Notes: generated by a model not told the origin, from the letters alone. A DNA stretch of 64,000 bases from UBA6898 sp964463135 (GCA_964463135.1 CAYXBA010000002.1:124001-188000), one strand, 5' to 3'; shown: positions 8,367-17,645, counted from the first letter of the stretch. Translations and numbers: made by a program.

Positions 8367-9215
8367 CTAAACCTCCATTTCAAGTTGTATCTTCTCAATG
8401 TTCTCTATGCGCCTGCCGAGAAAGCGTTCCCCGACAGAGAGAAACTTCTGAGGAGAGTCTGTGACATAAAACTCGTGCCTGACCGGTTTCCCTGTCTTGT
8501 TCAGCAGCCCCTGAGCGGCAAGAATTGTGCTGATCTCAGCGGCTGTTTCGATCGCCGAATCTATCAGTGTTACTCCCTTGCCCATAAGCTTTGAAAGCAC
8601 CTGCTTCAGGAGCGGATAATGCGTACACCCGAGGACCAGGGTATCGATGTCCTTTTCTCTCATGCCTGCAAGATAACGGTCTGCCACCATTTCGGTTATC
8701 TGGCCATCGGTCCAGCCCTCCTCAACCAGAGGAACAAAAAGAGGGCAGGGTATGCCGAATACGTCGATCGTCGGATCAATTGCCTGGATGGCAAGGGTGT
8801 ATGCGCTGCTCCTGACCGTTGCTTCGGTGCCGATCACGCCGATCCTTTTCTTTCGTGTTGCAGCAGCAGCAGCCTTGGCTCCCGGCTCGATCACGCCGAC
8901 AACAGGAACCGAAAAATTGTTGCGTACAGCGCTGAGGCTGACGGACGAGGCAGTGTTGCAGGCAATGACCAGGATCTTCACGTCTTTTGACGAAAGGAAC
9001 CGGGTGTTTTCGAAGGAATAGCGCATGACCGTTTCAGGCGAGCGGCTTCCATAGGGCACGCGCGCGGTGTCGCCCAGGTAAATGGTATTCTCGTGCGGCA
9101 GTTTGTCGAAGATCTCCTTCATAACGGTAAGCCCGCCGATGCCGGAATCAAATACGCCGATCGGTCTCTGACAATCAGTCAATGGTGGTCCTGCCTTCTG
9201 ATCTTGACTCTCCAA
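8367..9215 (-). CDS. murI: Glutamate racemase
   Basis: Supplies D-glutamate for peptidoglycan. The signature FDSGIGGLTV is near residue 23. The two catalytic cysteines are in IACNTAS and LGCTHYPLL. ATG 9215 gives a 12-residue longer N terminus than usual and overlaps the GerMN gene by about 40 bases. A TTG at 9179 would give the usual length. The stop lies just before rph. Confidence 0.93.
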   Translation of the reverse strand: MESQDQKAGPPLTDCQRPIGVFDSGIGGLTVMKEIFDKLPHENTIYLGDTARVPYGSRSPETVMRYSFENTRFLSSKDVKILVIACNTASSVSLSAVRNNFSVPVVGVIEPGAKAAAAATRKKRIGVIGTEATVRSSAYTLAIQAIDPTIDVFGIPCPLFVPLVEEGWTDGQITEMVADRYLAGMREKDIDTLVLGCTHYPLLKQVLSKLMGKGVTLIDSAIETAAEISTILAAQGLLNKTGKPVRHEFYVTDSPQKFLSVGERFLGRRIENIEKIQLEMEV

Positions 9216-9759
9216 GGAGAGCGGCCTTGAGGGGATATTTCAGGAAAAAGTGGCCGCCCATTGACTCGATCTCTTTTCCCTCGATCAGGACCTTCAGGTC
9301 CTGGAAATCCTGCAGATTGGCAAGCAGGCTGTCATACATGCCTTTTATCACGAGGTACTCTGCGAGCGCATCACCCTGGAAGTTCCTCCGCAGTTCATCG
9401 GAAAGATCGAGATAGAGGTTCTGATGAGCATCGCGGTACATACCCAATACTTTAACGTCCTGAGGGATCGGTGAGCCGTTTGCCGGTGTTCTGAAGAACT
9501 CTTCGATCACTGCCTCTGCAATAGCGATGTTCTTGGTCCTTCGCGGAAGTTTCTTTTCGGTCATCTCCAGTTTTCCATTTTTTGGCAGATAGAGCCTGAT
9601 GCCCATAAGGTCCTGACCATCAAGGGACTGGGCCGGGTTCTCGGAGAGCTGGGGCTGGCTCGCTGCAGGGGCAAAATAACGAATGAACAGGTAACTGCCT
9701 GCAGCACCGACAATGAAGAAGACTATGATCAGTGCAATCCAGACGCTCTTGTTATTCAT
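9175..9759 (-). CDS. GerMN-domain membrane-anchored protein
   Basis: 194 residues with one N-terminal membrane helix (VWIALIIVFFIVGAAGSYLFI) and an extracytoplasmic GerMN-like domain with the elements RLYLPKNGKL, EFFRTP and LYLDLSDELRRNF. GerMN domains occur in sporulation and cell-wall proteins, including those encoded beside amidases in non-sporulating bacteria. The gene overlaps the amidase upstream by 8 bases and murI downstream, so the three are likely one cell-wall operon. Confidence 0.75.
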   Translation of the reverse strand: MNNKSVWIALIIVFFIVGAAGSYLFIRYFAPAASQPQLSENPAQSLDGQDLMGIRLYLPKNGKLEMTEKKLPRRTKNIAIAEAVIEEFFRTPANGSPIPQDVKVLGMYRDAHQNLYLDLSDELRRNFQGDALAEYLVIKGMYDSLLANLQDFQDLKVLIEGKEIESMGGHFFLKYPLKAALLGESRSEGRTTID

Positions 9760-10846
9760 GTCCTGCCAACCCCTTAACGATTGTATTGATCAGTCTGTCC
9801 CTCTCCTTCTGATCGTAAGCCTTCTGTGCTGTGAGCGGGTATTCCAGAAAAACGGCAGCACTGTCGACAGAGGTAAGGACAGGCAGGGGAAGTTCTCTCG
9901 CCATGGTCTCGGCTTTGAATTCAGCCTTTAACGCTTCAGCAAGCGTCTTTGCAACAGCCCTGCTCCTGTCGAGGTGACGTCCCTGTCGGGCAGAAAGCTT
10001 ATAGAGCCTGATAACTGCATCTGCACTGCCTTCATCTGCGACTGCTGTTGTGATGACGAATCTGTCCGAGGGCGCAGCATGGATCGCGATGAAAAGGTCC
10101 GGTGACTTACTGTTGCTGAAATTGATCCGATCGGCAAGAAGAACTGACTGGTCCACCTTGCGTGTCAGAAATACCTTCATGCCCTTTTTTTGCAGGGCAT
10201 TGGCAAGGTCCCGGGCGATGCTCAGGCTTATCTCCTTTTCTTTCGTCTCGCCATGATATATCCCGTAATCGAAGCCGCCGTGGCCGGGATCAATGACGAC
10301 CGTGCTGAATTTCGGGGCCTTGTCCTGCGGCCTTACTGTGTCGGAAGGCTTCTGCGCTGCCTGAGGCTGCACCTGCGGATTAGGACCATCAGCAGCCTTT
10401 GGTGCTGCCTGCGGCGTAGATTTTTGGGCAGCCGGGGCGGGATCTTTCTGCTGTTTCTGGCCCTCGGCCTGAGCCGGCAGCTTTTGGGAGGCATCCAAAG
10501 GCTTGATCTTCATCTCCATTACGACCCTCGCAGGCGAGGAAAGCTTATATGTGCGGACATCAGTTACATCGGTGAACACAATTGTCAGCGTGCGGGCATC
10601 CCGCAGGGTCTTGAAAGGAAAATCCTGGGGCTTCTTCAGGTCAAAGGGAGAGAGAAAATCGACCTTGGCACCTGACGCAGAAATGGTTGTGTTGGCATTA
10701 CGGACGACGTTCTCTTCGGACTCAAGCACGATCTTCATGGCAGTGTCCTGCCTGCTGAACCGGAGGACCACTTCAGCGGTCCGCTCAGCAGAAATAGTCA
10801 CGGTTAAACACAACAGGATCAATGCGATAAAAAAGGACTTTTTCAT
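9752..10846 (-). CDS. amiC: N-acetylmuramoyl-L-alanine amidase with AMIN domain
   Basis: Periplasmic zinc amidase that cleaves the lactyl-peptide bond of peptidoglycan for daughter-cell separation. A signal peptide (MKKSFFIALILLCLTVTISA) is followed by an AMIN targeting domain (about 20-120), a Gln/Ala/Pro-rich linker (about 120-180) and an Amidase_3 domain. Zinc and catalytic residues are visible: His in DPGHGG, Glu in KEKEISLS, His in FIAIHAA and the late Glu in AVFLEYPL. ATG 10846 was chosen because it puts the signal peptide at the N terminus. ATG 10885 would add 13 residues. AmiC is used as the closest known symbol. Confidence 0.88.
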   Translation of the reverse strand: MKKSFFIALILLCLTVTISAERTAEVVLRFSRQDTAMKIVLESEENVVRNANTTISASGAKVDFLSPFDLKKPQDFPFKTLRDARTLTIVFTDVTDVRTYKLSSPARVVMEMKIKPLDASQKLPAQAEGQKQQKDPAPAAQKSTPQAAPKAADGPNPQVQPQAAQKPSDTVRPQDKAPKFSTVVIDPGHGGFDYGIYHGETKEKEISLSIARDLANALQKKGMKVFLTRKVDQSVLLADRINFSNSKSPDLFIAIHAAPSDRFVITTAVADEGSADAVIRLYKLSARQGRHLDRSRAVAKTLAEALKAEFKAETMARELPLPVLTSVDSAAVFLEYPLTAQKAYDQKERDRLINTIVKGLAGHE

Positions 10847-10993
10847 AACACTATACATTTTCCATATAAAGTTGCGGTTTTGCAATAAGCAGGAATCAGG
10901 AGATTGCCTGCATTCTCTGTCACCCAGATGAAGAGGTTCAAGGCAGGAAAGGGAGAGACCAATGTTTGGCCAAGCCGTTATGAGCAGCGAAAT

Positions 10994-11012
10994 ACGCAGA
11001 CCGGGTCTGCGT
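10994..11012 (-). terminator. Hairpin after ssrA, likely terminator
   Basis: A perfect 8-bp stem (ACGCAGAC/GTCTGCGT) with a 3-nt loop lies 27 bases past the tmRNA 3' end. Only a short ATTT follows on the minus strand, so it is a weak intrinsic terminator or a processing hairpin. Confidence 0.5.
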
Positions 11013-11038
11013 TATTACGTTGCTCGATGACCGTTTCT

Positions 11039-11383
11039 TGGTGGAGGCGGCGGGAATCGAACCCGCGTCCGAAAGTACTACTCTCATGCTTCTACATGTG
11101 TAGTCAGTCATTTTAAGCTTCGGGAGGCAGTGCGCCGGCTGACAGGCTTCCTGGATCCCTATCTCCCTTAGTCTCGCCTTCAGGCAGGGAGCGCACCTGA
11201 AAGCCAGCCCGCTGATTGACGCTATCTAAGGGTCGCAGGCAAGCCCAAAGGAGCGTGCTGCTTAATTAAGCAGCGAGTGCCAGTTCGTTATTGGCGTTTG
11301 TGTTTGTTCCATCTTTTTGCGTGGGGATGGAGCCACGACATGCAACATGAGTCTCATAACCCCCGTCGAGACCATTCGCCCCC
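11039..11383 (-). ncRNA. ssrA: Transfer-messenger RNA
   Basis: Rescues stalled ribosomes with SmpB. The 3' end has the tRNA-like T arm (GGTTCGATTCCCGCC) and an encoded CCA (complement at 11039-11041). The 5' end starts GGGGGCG at 11383, which pairs with CGCCTCC of the acceptor arm through one G-U, followed by the conserved TCGACGGGGG segment. The internal tag frame ends ANNELALAA and a TAA stop at 11266-11268, close to the usual ALAA degradation tag. Pseudoknot-like GC helices fill the rest. The 345-nt length is normal for a one-piece tmRNA. smpB lies immediately upstream. Confidence 0.95.
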
Positions 11384-11468
11384 GAAGTGAGACCGTGATC
11401 AGTAAACCGTAAATCGTTAAATGCCGTAACGAACTCCGGCAGGCACGTACGGTTTCCCAACCCTTATT

Positions 11469-11477
11469 ATTATAACA
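11469..11477 (-). promoter_or_regulatory. Extended -10 promoter for ssrA
   Basis: On the minus strand TGTTATAAT gives a perfect TATAAT (11474-11469) with the TGn extension and no good -35. It lies about 85 bases upstream of the mature tmRNA 5' end, which implies a processed precursor leader. Confidence 0.55.
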
Positions 11478-11580
11478 CAGCGGATCAGGCACAAGCTTGC
11501 AGTTACCTCCTGCTGCTCTCATGTCCTGCCTTATCCTCGGCCTTGACCTATAAGCCTTAACCTTAGTCCTATCTCTGCCC

Positions 11581-12033
11581 TCAGCCCTTGTTCCTTGACC
11601 GCATCGCGCGCTGGATCTCACGGTCAGCCTCTTTCTTTTTGATCGTTTCGCGCTTCTCATACTGCTTCTTGCCTTTGGCCAGTCCGATCTCTGTCTTTGC
11701 GCGGCCGTCCTTAAAGTAGATCTTGAGGGGTATGACTGAATAGCCCTTTTGAGCGGCCTTTGCCTGCAGTTTTGCTAATTCCTTCTTGTGGAGCAGGAGC
11801 TTGCGCGTTCTGACCGGATCGTGATTCATGATATTGCCGTGCGTGTAAGGGCTGATGTGGCAGTTGAAAAGAAATACCTCATTATCTTTTATCAGGACGT
11901 AGCTGTCCATCAGGTTGGCCTTTGCGTCACGCAGGGATTTGACCTCGGTGCCGGTGAGAACCATGCCGGCTTCAAGAGTCTCTTCTATAAAGTAATCATG
12001 GAAAGCTTTTCTGTTCTGAGCAACGATTTTCAT
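11581..12033 (-). CDS. smpB: SsrA-binding protein SmpB
   Basis: Binds the tRNA-like domain of tmRNA and brings it to stalled ribosomes. The 150-residue protein has the typical start MKIVAQNRKAFHDYFIEET, the core AGMVLTGTEVKSLRDAKANL and the basic C-terminal tail KKQYEKRETIKKKEADREI that inserts in the mRNA channel. It lies directly upstream of ssrA, a common arrangement. Confidence 0.96.
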   Translation of the reverse strand: MKIVAQNRKAFHDYFIEETLEAGMVLTGTEVKSLRDAKANLMDSYVLIKDNEVFLFNCHISPYTHGNIMNHDPVRTRKLLLHKKELAKLQAKAAQKGYSVIPLKIYFKDGRAKTEIGLAKGKKQYEKRETIKKKEADREIQRAMRSRNKG

Positions 12034-12149
12034 GTAGGAATAATACCACGCATGAGCGTTATTTGACTAAGCCGCCCATTCGCAGCGTAACTGCCTGCAG
12101 CTGAACAGAAGGGCCTGTTCCTCAGCACGATGATGGCGTATAATAGGTC

Positions 12150-12758
12150 ATGGCTGAGATCATATCAGGAGAAGATAAGGCCTGGGAGATCCTTGCGGGA
12201 CTTCCGGCGGAGGATGTCTGCAGGCGCACCGGCGCCGAGTATAACGACCGCAGTAACATGTATCGTCTGTCAGCCTTCGGTACCCTGTTTTCTGTTGATC
12301 CGCAGAACAGGGTCATCACGAACCTTGAGCCTGTGGGCGAGATATTCCTGACCCGTCTGCGTTATTTTTTTGTGCTGTCCCTGCTCTGGTATATGGTTAA
12401 GGCTTCGGACGTGCATCCCGGCGGAACGCTGGTCAAGCCGTCGGGTATGAGCGGGGGAGATATCTTTTTTCGCGGATCGCACGTTCTTCCCCTCGAGAGC
12501 ATTGCAAAAAAATATGCTCACGACCGGCGCGGTTTCCGGGAACGGGGTCTGTCTTACGGGGGCAGGGTGGTTGAATACGGCGATGCTGCGATCGAACTCT
12601 CCCCATTTTCTAAGGTTCCGGTTACGGTCCTGCTTTGGCTGGCGGATGAGGAATGGGAGGCACGAGCTGACCTTCTGTTCGATGCGACAGCGCTGAATCA
12701 TCTGCCGATCGATGTGCTCTGGTCAGTAGCAATGATGTCAGTGCTGATATTCCTGTAG
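12150..12758 (+). CDS. DUF3786 domain protein
   Basis: 202-residue cytoplasmic protein matching the DUF3786 pattern known from anaerobic bacteria, with GTLFSVDPQNRVITN near residue 48, GDIFFRGSHVLP near 110 and PVTVLLWLADEEWEARADLLFD near 165. The function of this family is unknown. A TATAAT at 12139-12144 ends five bases before the ATG, so the transcript may be leaderless. It diverges from smpB and converges on cheR. Confidence 0.7.
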   Translation: MAEIISGEDKAWEILAGLPAEDVCRRTGAEYNDRSNMYRLSAFGTLFSVDPQNRVITNLEPVGEIFLTRLRYFFVLSLLWYMVKASDVHPGGTLVKPSGMSGGDIFFRGSHVLPLESIAKKYAHDRRGFRERGLSYGGRVVEYGDAAIELSPFSKVPVTVLLWLADEEWEARADLLFDATALNHLPIDVLWSVAMMSVLIFL

Positions 12759-12765
12759 AAGACCT

Positions 12766-13674
12766 TCAGGATCTGGACTGTCGGGCTGTAGAGGTCTTTT
12801 TCATCTTTCTGTAAACCGTTACGCCGGGGAAACTCACTGTCTCAAAAAGATCATCCCGCTTTATCAGTGTTTCTGATTGTCCGATGAAGAGATACCCGTC
12901 ATCTGCAAGCGCTTCCCATAAGCTGAGTGCTATCCGGTCTGATGCCTTGGCTGACATGTACATGAGCAGATTCCTGCAGAAGATGAAATCGAGATTGGTT
13001 ATCCCCTTAAGGACCAGGGGATGAAGAATGTTGCCGTGTACATACTCGACACTGCTTATGATGTCGGGCTTGAGCCTGAAACATTCTCTCGGGGTTTCAC
13101 AGGTTTCGGTGACAGTTCTCTTGAAGAAATCCTCGATGAGCTCTTTTTTTGCGCCGCGGAACGAGTACGAACTGTACACGCCGCTTCGTGCCTTGGCAAG
13201 TGCCATAAGATTTATATCAAGGCCCAGTATCCGGATCTTCCATCCCTGCAGCGGCTCCGGCTGCTTTCTGAGAAGCATGGCGATGCTGTAGGGTTCCTGT
13301 CCTGACGAGCAGCCTGCTGAAAGTATGGTGATGGATTTGTCCGACTTTGCGACCTTGCCTTTTCTTCTCTGTTTATAGAGATCGAGAAAAAGCTCGAATT
13401 GAGCATATTCCCTCAGAAAGTAGCTCTCTGTATTCATTACAAAGCTCGGCAGATCATGCAGTTCGATCTTTGAAAGGGGATCGTTATCGAGATAATGGAG
13501 ATACTCCTTGACAGAACGCATGCCGAGGACGTGAAGGCGCGGTTGGATCTTCCTCAGAAACGTTTCGCGGGAATGGGTCTTCAGGGACAGGCCGAATTCC
13601 TCTTCCATGAGCCGTTTCAGGGCTTCGAAGTCATTGTCGTCCATAATAAGTTGCATATTTAATTTACATTGCAA
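12766..13674 (-). CDS. cheR: CheR-type protein-glutamate methyltransferase
   Basis: SAM-dependent methyltransferase of chemoreceptor-like proteins. The N-terminal CheR_N helical domain includes NTESYFLRE, and the SAM fold has ILSAGCSSGQEPYSIAM and FIFCRNLLMYM. About 300 residues. No receptor, CheB or CheA gene is nearby, so its partner is elsewhere. ATG 13644 (MDDNDFEAL) is an alternative start. Upstream is a 7-bp inverted repeat CATTGCA...TGCAATG (13667-13699) shared with the divergent radical SAM gene. Confidence 0.88.
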   Translation of the reverse strand: MQCKLNMQLIMDDNDFEALKRLMEEEFGLSLKTHSRETFLRKIQPRLHVLGMRSVKEYLHYLDNDPLSKIELHDLPSFVMNTESYFLREYAQFELFLDLYKQRRKGKVAKSDKSITILSAGCSSGQEPYSIAMLLRKQPEPLQGWKIRILGLDINLMALAKARSGVYSSYSFRGAKKELIEDFFKRTVTETCETPRECFRLKPDIISSVEYVHGNILHPLVLKGITNLDFIFCRNLLMYMSAKASDRIALSLWEALADDGYLFIGQSETLIKRDDLFETVSFPGVTVYRKMKKTSTARQSRS

Positions 13675-13717
13675 TTAATATGCCATCATAAATGCAATGT
13701 CATGTTTACAAATCAAG

Positions 13718-13723
13718 TATAAT
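13718..13723 (+). promoter_or_regulatory. -10 element before the radical SAM gene
   Basis: A perfect TATAAT lies 26 bases upstream of ATG 13750, without a recognisable -35. The upstream inverted repeat CATTGCA (13667-13673)/TGCAATG (13693-13699) could be an activator or repressor site. Confidence 0.35.
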
Positions 13724-13749
13724 GAATCACAGGAAATGCGCAACAGAAT

Positions 13750-15381
13750 ATGAACAGAAAACTAAAAAATAAAGCAAACTCCTTGATATCAAACGAAAAA
13801 GGCACTACATTCAAGGACCCGGGCGGAAGGATCAATATTGCCCTTTGCTATCCAAATACCTATTCTGTTGCGATGTCTAGTCTCGGATTTCAGGGTATCT
13901 ATGGCTTTTTCAACAGTTTGAGTGATGTTGTCTGCGAGAGGGTTTTTTTCCCTGACCGGGAAGACAGGGAGGAATATGTAAAGTCTGGCGCCGAGCCTTT
14001 TTCCCTTGAGTCAAAACGGCCACTTTCTGCCTTTGATATTATCGCTTTTTCCGTATCTTTTGAAAATGATTACCCGAATCTCCTGAGGATGCTGAATATG
14101 GCAAAAATCCCGCTGCGAGCTGCGGAGCGGGGACCGCGTTACCCCCTTGTGATCATGGGGGGCGTATGTGCGTTCTATAATCCTGAGCCGCTTGCTGACT
14201 TCATGGATATCATATTTGTCGGCGAAGCAGAGGAGATGCTCGAAGAATTCCTCACCTGTTATCGCGTATCGGAAAAAAGGGATGATCTTCTTCGGAACCT
14301 GACTGCAGTCCCGGGCATCTATCTCCCGGGGTTCTATTCTGTACGCTATGACCGGGCCGGCAGGATCATGGCGCGAGACGCCGATCATGAGGCTCCTGAA
14401 ATGATATGCAAGCGGACGATAAAGGACATCTCGCGCTCATTTCTGAGGTCAGCGATCCTCACACCGCATGCAGAGTTTTCGAATATGTATCTTCTTGAGG
14501 CAATGCGGGGCTGTCCCTGGTCCTGCCGGTTCTGCGTTGCAGGCCACATTTATAACCCGGCAAGGAAGAAGGACTTTGCAGAGCTTGCCGGGGAGGTGAA
14601 GGCCGCTGTGCAGAGAACGCAGAAGGTCGGCCTCATAGGCCCGTCTCTCTCCGATTATCCCCATGCTGAGGAAGTGCTTCAGATGGAGGGCGTTGACTTC
14701 TCGATCACCTCATTACGGGCAAGCCCGAAGAGCGTCCGTCTCGTGCAGCTGATGAAGGGCCACAAGAGCATATCCATTGCGCCGGAGGCCGGAACGCAGC
14801 GCCTGAGAGATGTGATAAACAAGAGGATCACTGAGGAGGATATCCTTGAGACCGCACAGCGTATTCTGGACTGCGGAATCGAAACGCTGAGGCTCTATTT
14901 TATGATCGGGCTGCCTACGGAAACCGCAGAGGATATAGACGGCATCATAGATCTGGTCAGGGCAATTCGCAGGAATACGCGCACGGGTCATATCCGTTTG
15001 ACGGTCAGTACCTTTGTGCCGAAACCCTTTACCCCTTTTCAGTGGCATCCTATGGAGCCGCTGAAGAGCATAAAGGGAAAGCTTTACCGGATAAAGAAGG
15101 GGCTTGTCCGGGAAAAAGGCATCAAGGTCCTTCATGATGTGCCAAAAGAGGCCCATCTGCAGGGTCTTTTTGCTCTTGGCGACCGGCGGATCAGCAGGGT
15201 GATAGAACGCATTGCCATGGATAATATCGACATCATTAAAAAGGGCTCCGAAGATCTGGACCTCGCATCCTATATTTACCGGCAGAAAGATCTTTCAGAG
15301 TGTCTGCCCTGGGACTTTATCGATGCGGGCGTCAGCAAGGAGCAGCTCTGGGCTGAATACCAAAAGGCGCTGAACGGATGA
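13750..15381 (+). CDS. B12-binding-type radical SAM protein
   Basis: 543 residues. The N-terminal region resembles a cobalamin-binding fold (IALCYPNTYSVAMSSLG, then MGGVCAFYNPEPLADFMDIIFVGEAE). A radical SAM domain follows, with the cluster motif CPWSCRFC (CxxxCxxC) at about residue 255, then SIAPEAGTQRLRDVINK and FMIGLPTET. This arrangement matches the uncharacterised TIGR03960-type family, which in other bacteria can be fused to or next to a TIGR03936 partner. No such partner is seen here. The substrate is unknown. It overlaps the next gene by 4 bases (ATGA). Confidence 0.8.
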   Translation: MNRKLKNKANSLISNEKGTTFKDPGGRINIALCYPNTYSVAMSSLGFQGIYGFFNSLSDVVCERVFFPDREDREEYVKSGAEPFSLESKRPLSAFDIIAFSVSFENDYPNLLRMLNMAKIPLRAAERGPRYPLVIMGGVCAFYNPEPLADFMDIIFVGEAEEMLEEFLTCYRVSEKRDDLLRNLTAVPGIYLPGFYSVRYDRAGRIMARDADHEAPEMICKRTIKDISRSFLRSAILTPHAEFSNMYLLEAMRGCPWSCRFCVAGHIYNPARKKDFAELAGEVKAAVQRTQKVGLIGPSLSDYPHAEEVLQMEGVDFSITSLRASPKSVRLVQLMKGHKSISIAPEAGTQRLRDVINKRITEEDILETAQRILDCGIETLRLYFMIGLPTETAEDIDGIIDLVRAIRRNTRTGHIRLTVSTFVPKPFTPFQWHPMEPLKSIKGKLYRIKKGLVREKGIKVLHDVPKEAHLQGLFALGDRRISRVIERIAMDNIDIIKKGSEDLDLASYIYRQKDLSECLPWDFIDAGVSKEQLWAEYQKALNG

Positions 15382-15995
15382 ACCTCGCTGTCATAGCAGT
15401 CTCCTCTTTCATGATCGCATTGTCGGGCGCCATGGTGCCCGGCCCGCTCTTTACGATCACCGTAAGCGAGTCAGCGCGTCGGGGTGCATCGACAGGTCCT
15501 TACCTGATCCTCGGTCATGGCCTTCTCGAGATAGTGATCATTGTTCTGATCCTGTCCGGCCTTTCACCGTTCCTGAAGCATGAGACGACGCGGCATGTCA
15601 TCAGCCTGGTGGGCGGCGGCATGCTTATGCTTATGGGTATCATGATACTCAAAGGCCTCCGGGCGGTCAGGCTGGATCTCTCGGCAGAAGGCGGCGGAAG
15701 GGGCATGAACCTCATTCTGACCGGCATTCTCGGAAGCCTTGCCAATCCCTATTGGGTCATCTGGTGGGCCACGATCGGTCTCGGTTATCTGCTGAGTTCC
15801 ATGAAATACGGGCTTGCCGGCGTCGTCGTTTTCTTTCTTGGCCATATCTCTGCGGACCTTGCCTGGTACAGTCTCATCTCCTATGCGGTTGCAAAAGGCA
15901 GAAGGATCATGGGGGAACGGTCATACAGGATCGTTCTGGCGATCTGCGCTGTCTTCCTCATCTTCTTCGGCATCTGGTTCATTTCCGCGGCATGA
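15378..15995 (+). CDS. LysE/RhtB-family exporter
   Basis: 205-residue inner-membrane protein with about six hydrophobic helices. The N terminus MVPGPLFTITVSESARRG matches the LysE family, as does GSLANPYWVIWWATIG mid-protein. Members export amino acids or related solutes, and the substrate here cannot be told. It is translationally coupled to the radical SAM gene. Confidence 0.82.
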   Translation: MNLAVIAVSSFMIALSGAMVPGPLFTITVSESARRGASTGPYLILGHGLLEIVIIVLILSGLSPFLKHETTRHVISLVGGGMLMLMGIMILKGLRAVRLDLSAEGGGRGMNLILTGILGSLANPYWVIWWATIGLGYLLSSMKYGLAGVVVFFLGHISADLAWYSLISYAVAKGRRIMGERSYRIVLAICAVFLIFFGIWFISAA

Positions 15996-16044
15996 CAGGA
16001 ACTGCATTGCATTTTCACGGTGCTGCTGTCCTATAATTAATGAC

Positions 16045-16746
16045 ATGAAAAAATGCCCGATCTTTTCACAGATAAAGGCAGTGTACCTCGCCATGTCTCA
16101 TAGTGCCATGAAGGCTGACCGCAGCCCTGACGAGGTGCGGCTTATTGTCGTGAGCAAAACGGTTGGCATACCGGCCATCAGGGAAGCGGCTGAAAGCGGC
16201 GTGCGGCTCTTTGGCGAAAGCCGGGTGCAGGAGGCCAGGAAGAAGATCCTGAGCGAAGAGATCATGGCAATGCCCGAGAAGCTCGAATGGCACCTGATCG
16301 GCCATCTGCAGAAGAACAAGGCCAGGGATGCCGTGCAGCTCTTCGAGGTGATCCATACGGTCGATTCGGCCGAACTGGCAGAAGAACTGGACAGACAGGC
16401 CGAAAAGATCGGCAAGATACAGAGGGTCCTGATCCAGGTGAAGCTCTCTGCAGAGGAAACGAAACATGGTGTGTCCGAAGCGGAACTCCCTGAGCTTCTG
16501 AAAACGACAGCAGAGCTGAAACACCTGAGAGTAGAGGGTTTAATGACCATCCCCCCTTATCTCGAAAACGTAAAAGATGTTGTCCCCTATTTCAGACGTC
16601 TAAGGGGATTGAGGGATGAGGCGGAGCTGAAGGGATACAGACTGCCTGAGCTTTCTATGGGCATGTCCCATGATTATGAGGCAGCCATAGAGGAAGGTGC
16701 CACTCTGGTGAGAGTAGGAACGGCAATATTTGGAGAGAGGTGTTGA
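16045..16746 (+). CDS. yggS: YggS-family pyridoxal phosphate homeostasis protein
   Basis: PLP-binding alanine-racemase-fold protein involved in vitamin B6 and amino-acid homeostasis. Signatures: the PLP lysine in LIVVSKT, then GESRVQEA, WHLIGHLQKNKA and the C-terminal SMGMSHDYEAAIEEGATLVRVG. ATG 16045 gives 233 residues, the family size. The frame is open further upstream but only within the LysE gene. TATAAT at 16032-16037 ends seven bases before the ATG. It lies one base before proC, the classical pairing. Confidence 0.93.
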   Translation: MKKCPIFSQIKAVYLAMSHSAMKADRSPDEVRLIVVSKTVGIPAIREAAESGVRLFGESRVQEARKKILSEEIMAMPEKLEWHLIGHLQKNKARDAVQLFEVIHTVDSAELAEELDRQAEKIGKIQRVLIQVKLSAEETKHGVSEAELPELLKTTAELKHLRVEGLMTIPPYLENVKDVVPYFRRLRGLRDEAELKGYRLPELSMGMSHDYEAAIEEGATLVRVGTAIFGERC

Positions 16747-16747
16747 T

Positions 16748-17548
16748 ATGATCGGATTCATAGGTGGCGGAAATATGGCTGAGGCCTTAATTAAAGGCAT
16801 GGTTCAAAGTTCGATGTTCAAGGTTCAGAGTGAGATTCATGTGTCAGAACCCTCTGCAGCGAGAAGAGAGTATTTACAGAAAACGTATGAGGTTAAAACC
16901 TCGTCATCGAATCGGGATGTTGCTGCGGTATGCAGCATAATCATCCTTGCGGTCAAACCGCAGAATATGGAGCCGGTGCTTGAAGAGATAGCCGGCCTTA
17001 TCGACAGCTCAAAAACGGTTGTATCGATCGCGGCTGGCATCACGCTGTCGTATCTTGGATCGCGGCTGAAGACAGACAAGATCATCAGGGTCATGCCGAA
17101 CACGCCAGCCCTTATCCAGGAGGGCATGTCCGTGTACTCACTCTGCGAGTGCTTTACCGGCAATGAGATCAATATCGTGAAAAGCATGTTGATGTCCATC
17201 GGCAGGGTCATTGCCCTTCCTGAGCGGCTTATGGATGCGGTGACAGCTGTTTCAGGCAGCGGCCCTGCCTTTATTGCTCTGTTCATCGAGGCGATGATCG
17301 ACGCCGGTGAAAAACTTGGCCTGAGCAGAAATGATGCAGCAGAACTGGCTGTGCAGACTGCGCTCGGCACAGTGAAACTCCTGGATACCGGCATGTCTCC
17401 CGAAAAGCTCAGGCAGATGGTCACCTCACCCGGCGGTACGACCGCGGCCGGACTGAAGGTCTTTGAGGAAAAAGGATTGAAACCTCTTGTCTTTGACTCA
17501 CTGCTGGCTGCAAAGAACCGCGCAGAAGAGCTTGGGAAAAAAGGCTGA
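16748..17548 (+). CDS. proC: Pyrroline-5-carboxylate reductase
   Basis: NAD(P)H-dependent last step of proline synthesis. The N-terminal MIGFIGGGNMAEALIKG Rossmann motif is present, along with AVKPQNM, RVMPNTPALIQEGMS, AVSGSGPAFIALFIEAM and MVTSPGGTTAAGLKVFEEKG. 266 residues. ATG 16748 follows the yggS TGA by one base. Codons about 20-28 (MFKVQSE) fall in a low-complexity TTCAAGGTTCAGAG-like stretch. Confidence 0.95.
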   Translation: MIGFIGGGNMAEALIKGMVQSSMFKVQSEIHVSEPSAARREYLQKTYEVKTSSSNRDVAAVCSIIILAVKPQNMEPVLEEIAGLIDSSKTVVSIAAGITLSYLGSRLKTDKIIRVMPNTPALIQEGMSVYSLCECFTGNEINIVKSMLMSIGRVIALPERLMDAVTAVSGSGPAFIALFIEAMIDAGEKLGLSRNDAAELAVQTALGTVKLLDTGMSPEKLRQMVTSPGGTTAAGLKVFEEKGLKPLVFDSLLAAKNRAEELGKKG

Positions 17549-17645
17549 CGGTTATTCTGCTCCAGAGAACAGCTCAGTTCCCTTCGTGGATAAAAAACAG
17601 TAACTCATTGTAAAATAGCGGTCAAAATCAGCCATCGAGGTAAGA

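Noticed and set aside
11262..11660. Open frames over the tmRNA region
   Set aside because: They are the ssrA tag frame and its neighbours, not protein genes.
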